Below, in pieces: positions 1 through 12,096 of a stretch of DNA of 64,000 nucleotides (positions within the stretch are counted from its first letter, which is position 1; the number at the start of each line of letters is the position of its first letter). Below the pieces are notes generated by a model. It saw nothing but the letters and a program-made list of their open reading frames with translations, searched no databases and was not told where the DNA came from. Source of the DNA: Chiua virens (lineage: Eukaryota; Basidiomycota; Agaricomycetes; Boletales; Boletaceae); assembly GCA_019787685.1 (NCBI GenBank), contig JAHNUO010000001.1:1178001-1242000 (forward strand), given 5' to 3'. The translations under genes and the position numbers were made by a program.

Positions 1-2154
1 TTTGCGCATGGTGATGCACTACTTGCCAAGATCCGCAAAGTCGCTGAGTCGATGGGTGCCACTTTGTATCCTATCGACGCAAACGCCGACAAGCGTTCTG
101 ACTCGCTTCGTGAAGTTACCGCTCGTCTAGAGGACCTTCAGACCATCCTCTATAACACCAAGGCCAATAGGCGCGAAGAACTAGTGACCATCGGGGAGAA
201 TCTTGCGCGCTGGCGGGATGTTGTTCGAAAGGAAAAGATGATTTATGAGATGATGAATCTCTTCAACTATGACGTGCGGAGGAAGACTTTGGTGGCGGAA
301 GGATGGTGTCCGACGAGAGACATTGCCATAATACAAGTTGCTCTTGGACATGCAACAGTAGGTCGTCTCATCGTCAGTCTGTTAGCCCATTGATTCGTTT
401 CCTAGGAGGAGTCTGGAACCAGTGTTGTGCCAATTTTACATGAGCTCCGCACCAACAAGAAGCCGCCCACTTTCAACAGAACAAACAAATTCACGGAAGG
501 TTTCCAGGCGATCATGGACAGTTACGGAGTCGCCACCTATCAAGAAGTTAATCCCGGCCTCTTTGCCATCATCACCTTCCCATTCCTGTTCGCCGTGATG
601 TTCGGTGATATTGGTCATGGTTTGATCATCTTCTTCGCCGCTGTGTACATGATCATGAATGAGAGAAAGTGGGCGAAGGGAGGTCTTGGGGAGGTGGGTG
701 ACACGTTTAGGAATCTGTTCCCGACTCATTCCACCGCCCTAGATTATGAGTCTATTCTTCTTGTAAGTTAGGGTGGACCACCTGGAGTGGAGCTGGATGT
801 ACTAACGTGCATGCAGCGGCCGATATATCATTCTTTTAATGGGGTTGTTCTCAGTCTACACCGGCCTCATGTATAACGACATTTTTTCAAAGTCCCTTCA
901 CATCTGGCATTCTGGATGGGACTTCCCAGAAAGCAATGGGACACTTCATGGCGTCTCGAATGGTCACGTATATCCTTTTGGTTTGGATCCAGGCTGGCAT
1001 GGTGCAGATAACGCTCTGGTATTTACGAATTCATACAAGATGAAGATGGCGATTATTCTTGGGGTGATCCACGTAAGAGCCTTGCTGGTTTCATAGTAGG
1101 GCCTAGAATGACACATTTCTAGATGACATTTGCCTTGTGTTTGCAGCTCCCCAATCACATCAAGTTCAAGCGTCCGTTGGACATTTACGCCAATTTCATT
1201 CCTCAGATGATCTTCCTTCAGTCCATCTTTGGATACCTAGTCGTGTGCATCATTTACAAGTGGACGATCGACTGGACTAAGGTGACGACAGAACCCCCAT
1301 CATTGTTGAATATGTTGATTGCAATGTTCTTGTCCCCTGGATCCGTCGATTCCGAGAGTCAATTTTACCCTGGACAAGGGTTCGTACAAGTCGTCCTGCT
1401 TCTACTTGCTATGGTTTGCGTTCCTTGGATGCTTTGCATGAAGCCATACTTCTCTGGAAGGAGATGCAGAAGATTCAGGGCCAAGGGTATGTGGGGCTTA
1501 ATCATGACGGTCCTCGCGACAGTTCCGATGAGGTGCTGGAAATCGAAGAAGAAGGTAATGGTCGGGTTATTGTTGAAGAAATGGAGGAGGAACACGTGAG
1601 TGACTCGCTCTTGTCTAGGATGGCGATACCGATAAATCTTGTCAGGAACAACACGACTTCGGGGAGGTTGTCATTCACCAGATTATCCACACAATTGAAT
1701 TCTGTCTCGGTTGTATATCACATACAGCTTCTTACCTCCGATTATGGGCACTATCCTTGGCGCACGCTCAACTATCCGAGGTTCTGTGGAGTATGACGAT
1801 GGAAGGAGTTCTGGGCATGGAGGGTATTTTTGGCATGATCGTAATCACATTCACTACAGTGATGTGGTTCAGCATGACCGTGGCTATTTTGTGTCTCATG
1901 GAGGTGCGAATTTTGGTAAACGTGTGTCCAAGCGACTGACCCGGATCGATGTCGCCCATTTTAGGGACTCTCGGCGTTTCTGCATGCCCTCCGACTCCAC
2001 TGGGTCGAGGCGAACAGCAAGCATTACGAAGGAGCAGGATATGTAAGTGGTGTTCATCTGACCGGTTATCTACAACGTGTGGTGCACATGCTGATGTAAA
2101 TCCACCCAGGCTTTCACGCCGTTGAGCTTCGCTAAGGTGGATGTCAATGAATAG
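1..2154 (+). CDS. VPH1: V-type proton ATPase subunit a (Vo sector), 5'-truncated by window edge
   Basis: This is the C-terminal two thirds of the large membrane subunit a of the vacuolar proton pump, which forms the half-channels through which protons reach the c-ring. The part in view starts inside the cytosolic N-terminal domain (about 1-420) and continues into the eight-helix membrane domain. The signature MFGDIGHG is at about 598-621. The C-terminal ALRLHWVE, near 1985-2010, carries the arginine equivalent to yeast Vph1 Arg735, which is essential for proton transport. Several 50-60 nt GT-AG introns interrupt the frame (for example just after 360, 760 and 1070). The last exon starts near 2110, after a CAG acceptor, and ends [13 protein letters not shown] with TAG at 2152-2154. 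Fungi may carry one or two isoforms, and the missing N-terminus prevents a Vph1/Stv1-type call. The family call is very secure. Confidence 0.95.
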
Positions 2155-2618
2155 TTACACATCATAAGACATGCTTTTATCTCGTTGCATGGAATGGTAT
2201 CAGATTTCTATTCACAAGAACACGAGGCTGTTCCATTCCCTGAGGGCGATGCATCAGTACCGGTCTACACGGCTTCCGGCGAATGGTTACCCTTTTTTGT
2301 TGTGATTTTTTTTTTCAAAGTCCGAATGTGATTGGAGACATATAATTGCCGATGTCTCACCAATCGCTTTTTCTACATCCCCGCTCACTTTTCTTTTCCT
2401 CTTCCTTTTGCTCATAGAGGTTGGCCCTTTCGAGCGTTTTCTTATCCTCGCCCTACTAACCCCTGTTCAGGCATTTTAGACTATAGAGCGTAATAGAACA
2501 TTTCCTGTTCATCGTCTTTGGACATAGAAGAAAAAATTCCGTATACCTCTGCACACTTGTTAGGTACGTCCGTGTGTAGATCGTCAATTCTCCCTTCTTA
2601 TCCCCTTCAGATTCAAGC
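2155..2618 (+). promoter_or_regulatory. Intergenic region and 5' leader of eEF3, with probable 5'-UTR intron
   Basis: No protein-coding gene is visible in these 464 bases. The stretch contains pyrimidine-rich tracts (a T run near 2300, and CT-rich DNA at 2370-2470) of the kind that often precede highly expressed fungal genes. A well-formed donor (GTACGT at 2564) and acceptor (TTCAG ending at 2610) bracket 47 nt just before the ATG at 2619, so a 5'-UTR intron is likely. It is inferred from splice signals only. Confidence 0.45.
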
Positions 2619-5600
2619 ATGCCTGCTGTTACTGCAACTGCTTCCGCTGTCCCTTCTCCCGCCTCGCTCAAAGGTGTTGTCGACGGTCAGGTCGATGTTG
2701 CCTCCCTCTTCGTTGCGGACAAAGCCTCCCGCGACGCTGCTGCGAAGGCTCTTGCCTCTGCTGTTCAAAATAACGGCCTTGCTGCCATTACCGCAGTCGG
2801 TTTCACCGAGGCCGCTCTGAAGGCCCTCGCTGACAAAAAATCACCCGCTGCGCGTGAGGGCGCAGCCAATGCTATTGTTGCCCTTGCCAACGCTGGTGCT
2901 ACCAAGGCCCTTGAACATACCTTCATCAACTCTGGTCTTTACGCTGCCCTTATCGAAGGCTTTGCTGACAAGATGCCTGCTGCTCGTAACGCCGCGGTAG
3001 AAGCTGTTCGGCAATTCGCTGCTACTATGAACCCTTGGGCCACCGCTCTTCTTCTTCCCGTTCTCCTTGAGCAGATCAAGACCGCAGGAAAATGGCAAAT
3101 CAAGACGGGTGCTTTAGTTGTTTTGAACCAGCTCGTTGTTAGCGCGCCCGCTCAGACTGCTCGCCTCATGCCTGACATTGTCCCCATCCTCTCCGAAGCC
3201 ATTTGGGATACCAAAGCCGACGTGAAGAAGGCGGCTCGTGACTCGCTTGAGAAATCCTGTGCTTTGATTTCCAATAAGGACATCGAACGCTTTATTCCGG
3301 CTCTCATCAAGGCTCTCATTAATCCAGTCGAGGAGGTCCCCAATACCATTCAACTCCTTTCGGCCACTACATTCGTTTCCGAAGTAGACTCCCCCACGCT
3401 TTCTCTCATGGTTCCTCTTTTGTCCCGCGGTCTCAGTGAGAAGCTCACTTCCACCAAACGCAAGGTTGCAGTGTAAGTCTATCATGCAACCTTTTGATCG
3501 CATCAACGCTGATTATGTCCATGTTTAGCATCGTGGACAACATGTCCAAATTGGTCGACTCCCCTGTCACCGTTCGCCCCTTCCTGCCTAAACTGCTTCC
3601 GGGTCTCATCAAAGTCGAGACCTCGATTGGTGACCCTGAAGCACGTGGTGTTGTTGGCAAGGCAATTGCCACTCTGCGTCAAGTTGGTCAGGTTCCCGAG
3701 GGTGATGGAACTGACCTTCCTCCTCTGAAAGTTGCTGAGGCTTCTCAGTTGACCTCTTCCCTCGCCGCTGTCTACAAGAAGCTGGGCGCGGATAGTCTTG
3801 ACTCTAAGGATGTTACCGTTGTGTATGCGTCGCTCCTCGCTGCGAACTTGGCGAACGCCAAAAACTTCGATATCTCGGAGTGGGGAACCCTTGCCCCATA
3901 CCTGTCCTTCGTTGCTCCATCCCCTGACCCTGCCTCCGTCGCATCGGAGTGGGCTGTTCGTTCAGCTTCTTCTGGTGACGATGAAGATGAGGTCCCCGAA
4001 GATGAGGAGGAAGGCGAGGACTTGTGCAACTGTCAGTTCTCCCTCGCTTACGGTGCTAAGATCCTTCTCAATACCGCCACCCTTCGCCTCAAACGTGGCC
4101 ACCGATACGGCCTTTGCGGAAAGAATGGTACTGGCAAGTCGACCCTCATGCGCGCAATCACCAATGGTCAGGTTGAGGGTTTCCCCTCCCCTGACGAGGT
4201 CCGAACTTTCTATGTTGAGCACGATATCGACGGTAGCGAAGCCGATACCTCTGTTCTCCAATTCATCTTGTCCGACAAGCGTATCCTTGCTTCTGAAGCG
4301 GAGGTCGTTGAAACTCTTGCGTCCGTCGGTTTCAGCGACGAACGACAGGAACATGCGATCGGCAGCTTGTCAGGAGGTTGGAAGATGAAGCTTGCCCTTG
4401 CCCGAGCGATGCTTTTCAAGGCAGACATTCTTCTCCTTGATGAACCCACTAACCATTTGGATGTGGTGAACGTCGCATGGCTTGAGAATTATCTTACCTC
4501 GCTGAAACACTGCACATCGAGTATGGTACCCTTTCTAGTCTTGAGCGATATTTTTGCTAAATCCATCCGTAGTCATCGTGTCCCACGACTCGGGTTTCCT
4601 CAACAATGCCATCACTGATGTCCTTCATCTCAATCGCTTCAAAGTTCGACGATACCGTGGTAACCTCGAGACCTTTGTGAAGCAAGTTCCTGAGGCCAAG
4701 TCTTACTACACTCTTGAGGCTGCCGAAGACTACAAGTTCAAGCTCCCCGACCCTCCTCTTCTCGAGGGTGTCAAGACCAAGGAGAAGAGCTTGCTTAAGA
4801 TGCGAAGGGTTGGCTTCCAATACCCCTCGCAGCCTGTCCAGCAACTGTACGACATCAATTTGCAAGTCTCGCTTTCCTCTCGTGTCGCCGTTCTCGGTCC
4901 CAACGGTTCCGGAAAGTCGACGTTGGTCAAACTCCTTACTGGAGAGATGGAACCCAACAAGGGTGGTGAAATCTGGAAGCATCCTAACTTGGTGATTGGT
5001 TACGTTGCCCAACACGCCTTCCACCACATCGACCACCACCTCGACAAGACGCCTCTGGAGTACATGCTCTGGCGTTACCAGACTGGAGAGGATTTGGAAG
5101 AGATGGGCAAAGCTACTCGTCAAATCTCCGAGGCCGAGGCGCAGAAGATGAAGGACGGTGCTCTTTACATCCACGAGGGGCAAAAGAGGTTGATCGACGA
5201 AATCGTTGCCCGCAAAAAGTTGAAGCAGTCATATGAGTACGAGGTCTCCTTCAAGGGTCTTAGTTCTTCTGAGAACGTCTGGATTCCTCGTGATGAGCTC
5301 GTCAAGCGTGGTTTCGAAAAGGTAAATCTTGTTTCACTCGTTACTGGGAGTGATGCTCAATGTGTTTCCTTTTATAGAAAGTCTTAGAGGTCGACACACG
5401 TGAAGCCCAACGACTTGGTCTGCTTCGACCACTCGTTCGACGTGAAATTGAAAAACACTTCGCTGACTTCGGTCTAGAGCCTGAGTTCGTGACCCACAAC
5501 TCTATGCGTGGCCTGTCCGGTGGACAGAAGGTTAAGATTGTCCTTGGTGCCGCGACGTGGCGTCGTCCTCATGTCATCTGTTTGGATGAGCCCACTAGTA

Positions 5601-6116
5601 TGTCTATTGTTCTGAAGTAAAAAAAAGTGCTTGCTTACTAGTATACGCAGACTACCTTGATCGTGAGTCGCTGGCTGCCCTGATTGAGGCCTTGAAGGTC
5701 TTCGAGGGTGGTGTTCTTGTCATCACGCACAACAGGGACTTCTCTGAGTCTCTCTGCTCTGAGTAAGTTCGGTGTTTTATTGTTCGACATGATCTCATCC
5801 GTTTTTGCTAGGGTCTGGGCTATGCGCGATGGTCGTCTTGAAGCATCTGGTCACAACTGGGTTGAAGGCCAAGGATCCGGTCCTCGCATTGACAAGAAGG
5901 ATGGCGAGGAGGAGGATCAATTCGATGCCATGGGTAACAAGATTGACACCAAGAAGACCAAAAAACTGAACTCGAACGAGCTTCGCAAGGTTAGGCTTGA
6001 CCTGAACCTTTGTCTCAGAATCCATGTTTGCTGACTGCAGTTTTCTTATGTAGCAAAAGAAAGAGCGCATGCGCAAGAAGAAAGCTGGGGAAGACTGGGA
6101 GGAGGACGAGCTCTGA
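2619..6116 (+). CDS. TEF3: Translation elongation factor 3 (ABC-F ATPase)
   Basis: eEF3 is the essential ribosome-bound ATPase of fungi that promotes E-site tRNA release and translocation. An N-terminal HEAT-repeat region (2619-3960) is followed by two ABC modules. The first has Walker [10 protein letters not shown] (about 4120-4145), signature LSGGW and Walker [11 protein letters not shown] (about 4430-4460). The second has Walker [10 protein letters not shown] (about 4900), signature LSGGQ and Walker B ICLDEPTNYLD, whose NYLD is completed across an intron. The chromodomain-like insertion between them (around 5230-5330) is the eEF3 hallmark. The tail is basic ([16 protein letters not shown]). 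I place introns at 3473-3528, 4521-4572, about 5322-5378, about 5598-5650, about 5763-5810 and about 5990-6054, all restoring family sequence. The start is the first ATG after the likely leader intron. Length and domain order match the family. Confidence 0.97.
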
Positions 6117-6332
6117 ATGTTTTTTATATCTCCCTTGGTTGTAATTTGCGTGTTGTGCTTTTCCATGTGCTACTCAGTGTTGTGTCATGTTACCCTAGCC
6201 TATTACCTTACAATTTGGGAATTTATTACGGCTTGTACTGTTCGAATAGGGCTGTGTACTGTTTGGTGTGACCCTAAGTCCTCTGCGCCGCAGACTGCAG
6301 TGCCCAAGAACCTCCTTCTTTACGACCACAAC

Positions 6333-7751
6333 ATGCCTTACCTCGATGACCACCACTATCTGTACCCTAGAGACGCAGCCGCGCAGCTTACCCCCAATGA
6401 TACCCAAAGGACAACCCTCATCGTCGCAGGTTGCTACATCATTGTGATCGCGATACTATGGTGAGCGTCTGACCAGTCTAACTCGCTGCAAGGTAGCTGA
6501 CAGTCGCGTTCTAGGCATGTACCCATACTCAGCTATATAAGTTAGTTCTTTCCTTCCATGCAGTGGTCATAGTTAATCTGTTTCTCTAGTTTATCCCTTC
6601 AAGTATGTCCTACGAGCATTAGCGACTCAGGTTGTAGGCTAACCCATTCCAAAGACTGCTCACGGTTGGTTTCCACGAGGTAAGGGTTAAGTGTCATCAC
6701 AAGCATTCTTGAAAACGCATTCTCCCGCAGATGAGCCACGCGATCGCCGGCATATTGACTTGTGCAACCATCCATTCTGTGGAACTGGACCGTCAGTGAA
6801 GCGATGCTTGTCATTCGCTAACCGATCGAATACTCACCCGTTCATGCAGCCGACGAAGGGGGTGAGACGCGAATGTCCGGCGGTATACCCTGGATTACCC
6901 TTCCCGCGGGATACCTCGGCTCCTCACTTATCGGAGCTTGTTTGATCGCATGTGGTTTCGATACCAACGCCAGCAAGATAGCCTGTATCGTTCTTGGTGT
7001 ATTTTTCTTATTTACTTTGTGGTGGGCCCGAAGAAATTGGCTGTGCGTCATGTATTGTCTTTGTATCCCTGTACGCCCAGCCCCAACCTCTTTCCCCCTT
7101 TCTTCATCCAGGACATGGGCCCTTATTCTCGGGATGACCGGCTTGGTTATTTTGTTTTGGTTTGTCGCAGAGAGCGTTTGCCTTCGATATTTTGTGAGTA
7201 TTTGTTTTCTTGTGCCCATTTGCACCGATCCGCTTATCGTGCTTTGTAGATACTGTTCGTCGGTGTCATGTCGGATCTGTACGTTCTCTGGGACGTGATC
7301 GGTAAGTCCGATTGATCTTGTGACTTGACGGCTATTGATACTCGATGTACAGACGATACCATTGCTCGCAAAGTAAATAATTCGGATGCATCGGCATTCG
7401 CTCGCATCTGTGGATGTTTTCCATCCCAAGGTTCGTCTTGGCGTGTTTTGGATCCCTGACCATGAATTTCTGAACTGTCCGTAGTGTGGGGTGTCATTTG
7501 GCTGTTGGTAGCCTTTGGGTTCTTCGTTGCTGGGGTCCTCGTCGGGATCGTCGCTTTCAAGGTGAATCGAATTGAGGCCGGGTCCTACGATGGCGTGCTG
7601 ATTCATAATACAGGAATCGGCTACCCAGCAACAACAGGATGCGAATCATTTCCTGCCTGCTCCGGGATCCAGTGCAGCGGTTCCAGGGGCCACGGTACCG
7701 ACTTTCCTGATCGTCACGATTACGAGCTTAGTCTGGAATCTTCTTGCCTGA
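6333..7751 (+). CDS. Peptidase M50B-like multi-spanning membrane protein
   Basis: This is a membrane protein with several hydrophobic segments, the first being IVAGCYIIVIAILW near residues 30-45. An intron-split metalloprotease motif FHE|MSHAIAG lies at about 6673-6760, giving HEMSH, the HExxH zinc site of site-2-protease-like M50B proteins. It is followed by a short LDPDEGGETR-like stretch and then further membrane helices (ITLPAGYLGSSLIGACLIAC and later segments). The C-terminus is SLVWNLLA with TGA at 7749-7751. At least seven short introns are needed. I chose the ATG at 6333, which opens MPYLDDHHYLYPRDA, rather than an in-frame ATG at 6117, because the latter overlaps the eEF3 stop region. 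Substrate and compartment are unknown. It is convergent with CWC22 (243 bp between stops). Confidence 0.8.
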
Positions 7752-7994
7752 TCCTTAAAGAACGAGGACATGAAAATAATGCAATACATTTCAGAATCAT
7801 GACAGACATGACCCAAGTTGGACTCAAATATTGTGTATATACGGTGTATTGTTTCTACTAGTGTCATGTATACCAAGTTACCTCTGAAACAATACGATCA
7901 CGATTGGTTTGACGTATGGGAACGGGCGACACACCATCAAATTATAGCGGACAGAAATAATGGATATTACAGGTAAAAACAACCAAGATGCCCT

Positions 7995-10792
7995 TTACCT
8001 CCTGCGGCCGCTATAATTCCTCTCCTCCGAGTCCATTCGCTTCCTGTCCGGCGTGACGGACCGATCCTTATACCCATCCCTGCGCCTGCCATCTCTTTCG
8101 TACCTGTCCTCTCTCCTCGAATAGCTCCTCTCACGATCACGCGGATCGTCTCTTCGGCGCCGATCCATATCCCTGTCCCGCTCACGCCGACCGTCCTCCC
8201 TCGGCCGGGGAGAAGGCGACGCATGACGACGGCGAGGCGGCGAATCACGTCGTCCCGACGGACGGTCATTACGGTACTGCGGAGGCGGCGAAGGCGACCG
8301 ACGCGGCGGTGGTGTGCACGAATCGTCCCTGCCACGGCTGTCCATGTCATCTCTGTCCCGATCGCGTCGCGCGTCTCTGCGGCGGTCATTATCACGACCG
8401 TACTCTGGGCTGCGGTCCCTGTCGCGGCGTGGGGGAGGTGGCGTGGGGGTGCGGCGGCGGCGCCTCGAGTCGACAGAGGACGCTGTGCCGGACGGGCTCG
8501 AGTCGGAATCGGACTCTGAATCGGTGCCTGTGTCCGAGTGCGAGTCACTGTCTGTTTCGGAGGAGTCGGATGATGAAGACTCTTGTTCGAGCATCGCGCG
8601 ACGTTGCTCCATAATCAAACGAGGTGCATTCTAGAATAGCCGTCAGAAGAAATTTGAGACCCGCATCCACAATCAACTCACCTTGAGATACTCTCTCATG
8701 TCCTCCGTCAAAATACCCAGACCAATGCTGGTGAAATAATTGATCGAAAACCGCGTATTTTTTGGGTTATCTGTCGGGAACATCTCTCTGCACGCGGCCT
8801 TGACCTCTTCGTCCTTGAACCGCTCCGCCAGAGTCTTCAAACCCATACTCTCCATCATCTCTTGCATCACGATCTTGATAAAGATACGAGAACTGGATGT
8901 CGTATCATCCTCGTTCATCCTGATATTTCCAAGAACGACCCAAGAAATAGCGTCGCTGGCAAGCATGTGCCCGAAGAAGCGGGAAATGTTTCGAAGACGA
9001 TTCGTTTCGTATCTATGGATTGTGAGGTAATAATCCCCAAACGCCTGTTCAAAGCATTCCATCCAGACACGATTGAGTTTACTGAAACGTTCGCCAACGA
9101 GCCCATAAAAGTTGGAATAGGAACGTTCTTGAGAACAACACTCGATGACCATGTTTATGAGTTCAATCTGGAAGTGAATAGCACACTTGATCAGATCCTG
9201 AAATGGATTGCAAATTCACCGACGTACTTCTTCACCCTCCTTAAGTTGGACCTTTAGCAACTTGTGCACCGCTTCTTCATAGTTCAAGGCATTCATGATA
9301 GTGAGGTATATTATTCGTCGCAAATTCACCAGATTGGTCTCTGTACGATCTTCAATGCCCTCTTTTTCTTCAACAGCTGCGCGGGTCTATAAGTATAGTG
9401 CATTCCTCAAAATTGTGGTATCACTTACCGTCTTCGTCTTCGTCCTCTTCCTCTTCACCACTCGACTCAGAACCAGACTCCTCGTCCGAGTTTTCTCCAA
9501 GAATCTCGGCTTTAATGGCCTTGTACTTTTCTTCGTTCTCCAAGTGATTTGGATCCGGTTTGAAGATGTCTGCGCCAACACGTCAGATTGATACGGTAAC
9601 CAATGAAGTAGCAACTCACTCAAACCCTCTTGGACTTGGAGATCATCCTCCAATTGAATCTGGTGGGTGATCTGTTCGTCCTCTTCTACTAGGTCCAAAC
9701 CCTCGGGTAGGATGGGATTTTCCTTGTACTTGTCTTTGCGTACTTGCATGAGAACTTCGATCATGTATTGAACACGGTGACTGATGGATCCTTCATTAAG
9801 AACTGCGCGGAAACGTTCAAAGACGGTTGCATTCGCTTTGGGAGAGTTTTCCGCGAGGAAAGCGCCGACCTCGCGAGTGAACCCAACAGCAATCTCGATG
9901 GAGTCATCGGTTGGGCGTTCAAGGAGGAGGACAAGTATCTGAAGGGCGATGATCTCGTGTGCAACGGCTTGGTTGACAAGGTGTGCGATGAAAGTGGTGG
10001 TTGAATTACAAACAATCTGAGAGCGGTTAGGCGCAACGACGGGAAGTAAGAAAGTGAACTGCATACTTTGTCGTTTCTCTTGAAAGCTCTTCTGAACTGA
10101 CTGATGAGTCGAGTCAGGACAAGTTCTCCCACCTGCGGGAGTTTTGTGTTGATGATGCTGACGAGGGCAGCGAACACGGGGGTAAAAGGCAAACTGGAAG
10201 CCTGTGCTTTCATGACACTGCGGGAAAACAGACCACGCCCGCGAATCAAATTCTCAGCAAACAACTCGGGCACGACCTGCTTGATATTGGCGATATTGAC
10301 ACGGTTGACGATACCGGTGATGGACTTGCGCAATGCATCCCACGAGAGCCGCTGGTACTCTGTACCGGACTTGTCCGAGGCGGCGGCAGCAGCCTGGAGG
10401 GCGCGGAGCCGTGCGGGGGGGAGGTAAACGCCCCCAGAGCGCGAGCCAACGAGCTTGGCGAAGTCGGCTTGCTTCTCGGCGACATCCTGTGCGCTCTCTG
10501 GTTCTTTTGGTTTGGAGGCTTTTTCGAGTTCGACGGCGGCCATACGTGCAGCGAGTTCTCGTTCTCGGAGTGCGCGTCGGACGGGGTCAACGTCGTTGAG
10601 TTTTGGGAGGTCGACATGAACGCGAGGTCGTGGCGAACTGGATCTGCGACGGGTGGTCGGTGGGGGACCGTCAGAGTGGTCTGCAGAGGGTGAACGAGAC
10701 CTGGGAGAATGTGAGAGAGTGTAAGACTGGATAACAGAAACCGACCTTTTTCTAGAACCCATTCTTGCAGCGTCGATTGAAGTGGTCATCAT
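7995..10792 (-). CDS. CWC22: Pre-mRNA-splicing factor CWC22
   Basis: CWC22 is a spliceosome component that recruits eIF4A3 for exon-junction-complex loading and is needed for the first catalytic step. Reading from 10792 there is an RS/SP-rich N-terminus, then an MIF4G domain starting at about 10300 ([20 protein letters not shown] and onward), an acidic linker (about 9430-9600), and an MA3 domain (about 9250-8680) with the characteristic segments [11 protein letters not shown] and [15 protein letters not shown]. The C-terminal tail is very long and rich in Arg, Asp and Ser (8618-7995), like the RS tail of animal CWC22. Five or so short introns interrupt it. Its start is only 53 bp from the start of the divergent LACTB2-like gene. 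The strongly biased tail leaves long open frames on the opposite strand, which I regard as shadows. Confidence 0.93.
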
Positions 10793-10845
10793 AGATCAGT
10801 CGTGGGAACTATTTCATGTTACCCCCTCACTTCAAGTCAACAAGT
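10793..10845. promoter_or_regulatory. Compact bidirectional promoter between CWC22 and LACTB2-like gene
   Basis: Only 53 bp separate the ATG of CWC22 (minus strand) and the ATG of the metallo-beta-lactamase gene (plus strand), so both must share promoter elements or have transcription starts inside each other's leader. No TATA box is evident. Confidence 0.4.
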
Positions 10846-12004
10846 ATGGAGAAACTGGAAGCACTCGCATCCGTCGTACGGGTAGGTAACTTACTCGCTG
10901 ACATTAGTCGACCAGCCAAACTGAATGTCGACCAGCTCAGTGACCGCTGCGTGCGCATCCTTGGTCAGGTAAGTTACTAGTACACTCTCATAACCCCTAA
11001 CTCGCAATCTGACCACCTCACAGAACCCAGGGAAATTCACTCTACAGGGTAACCATCCTCCCTCTCTTTTACATCCCTCTCACCCATCTCCACCAGGAAC
11101 AAATACCTACCTCATCGGGGAAAAACCCCCCTACACCCTCGTCGACACCGGCGAGGGCCGTCCAAGCTACATCCCCCTGCTCGAAAACGCACTCGAGCAC
11201 GGCGGAGACCGCGACGCCCAACCCATCTCCGACATTATCCTCTCCCACTGGCATCCCGACCACGTCGGCGGGCTCTTTTCCGTCCTCGGCCTCCTCAGGC
11301 ACCTCTGGGAAGCACGCCATTCGCCCCACCCCTATCAACCCCCTCGCATACACAAGTTCCCACATGCATCGCCCCCAGACGACCGCTTCCAGCGCGCCAT
11401 TGCACAAATTGAACCGGGCATGTACGCGCCCGGTCCGGGTGGATCCCTGTTTCACGATTTGCACGACGGTCAATCGTTTCCCATCACCCACGCTGACCCT
11501 ACCGGTCCAGACGTCTCCTTTAGGGTCGTTCACGCACCGGGACATACGGGGGATTCGATCGCACTCTCGTTCCCGTCCGAACAGGTCCTTTACACGGCCG
11601 ACTCTGTCCTCGGGCAGGGAACCGCTGTGTTCGAAGATCTCGGGACTTACTTGGCGACGCTTCGTGCTTTGTTATCACACATTGACGAAAACACCGTTCT
11701 CTATCCCGCACACGGTCCTGTCGTTCACGATGGTCAAAAGGTGATCCAGTCGTACATTAACCACAGGATGGAGAGGGAAGCTCAGATCGTCCAAGTACTG
11801 CAGCAGACCCCATCGGATGCCCCAGGTACCTGGTCTACTTGGGAAATTGTCTCCAAGATATACGCAGCGTATCCTCGCGAACTATGGGAACCTGCTGCGG
11901 GGAGCGTCAATCATCACCTCCAGAAACTGCTGGGCGAAGGAAAAGTCGAGAAAGTCAGTGGCGAAGGCAAAGATTCTCGATGGAAAGTTCATTCCACACT
12001 TTAA
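10846..12004 (+). CDS. LACTB2: LACTB2-like metallo-beta-lactamase-fold hydrolase (probable endoribonuclease)
   Basis: This is an MBL-fold protein of the LACTB2 subfamily, whose human member is a mitochondrial single-strand-specific endoribonuclease. Zinc-binding motifs appear in family order: SHWHPDHVGG (about 11250-11280), HAPGHTGDS (about 11530-11556), LYTADSVLGQG (about 11589-11621) and YPAHGP (about 11704-11721). The C-terminal 70 residues (TWSTWEIVSKIYAAYP to the end) match the winged-helix region that LACTB2 proteins add to the MBL fold. The N-terminus needs two short introns (after about 10880 and near 10968-11095). Canonical TH/SHxHxDH is kept, so an active enzyme is expected. The substrate in fungi is inferred from animal homologues; some fungal paralogues act in polyketide pathways, but no PKS is nearby. 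The stop is 93 bp from the convergent ITFG1-like stop. Confidence 0.85.
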
Positions 12005-12096
12005 TTTCATGTACTGTTACCGCATTGCGGTGAGTTGGTTTACCAGTGTGTAATAATAATACAACCGTAGTATGTAAGATAACAAGTCCCGTAGTT

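Noticed and set aside
6117..6332. Extending the M50B-like protein to the upstream ATG at 6117
   Set aside because: This ATG lies one base after the eEF3 stop, and the added 72 residues look like random hydrophobic sequence. The ATG at 6333 gives a normal N-terminus.
7995..8634. Long open frames on both strands over the CWC22 tail
   Set aside because: The Arg/Ser/Asp-rich tail of CWC22 leaves all frames free of stops. Only the minus-strand frame continues conserved MA3-domain sequence.
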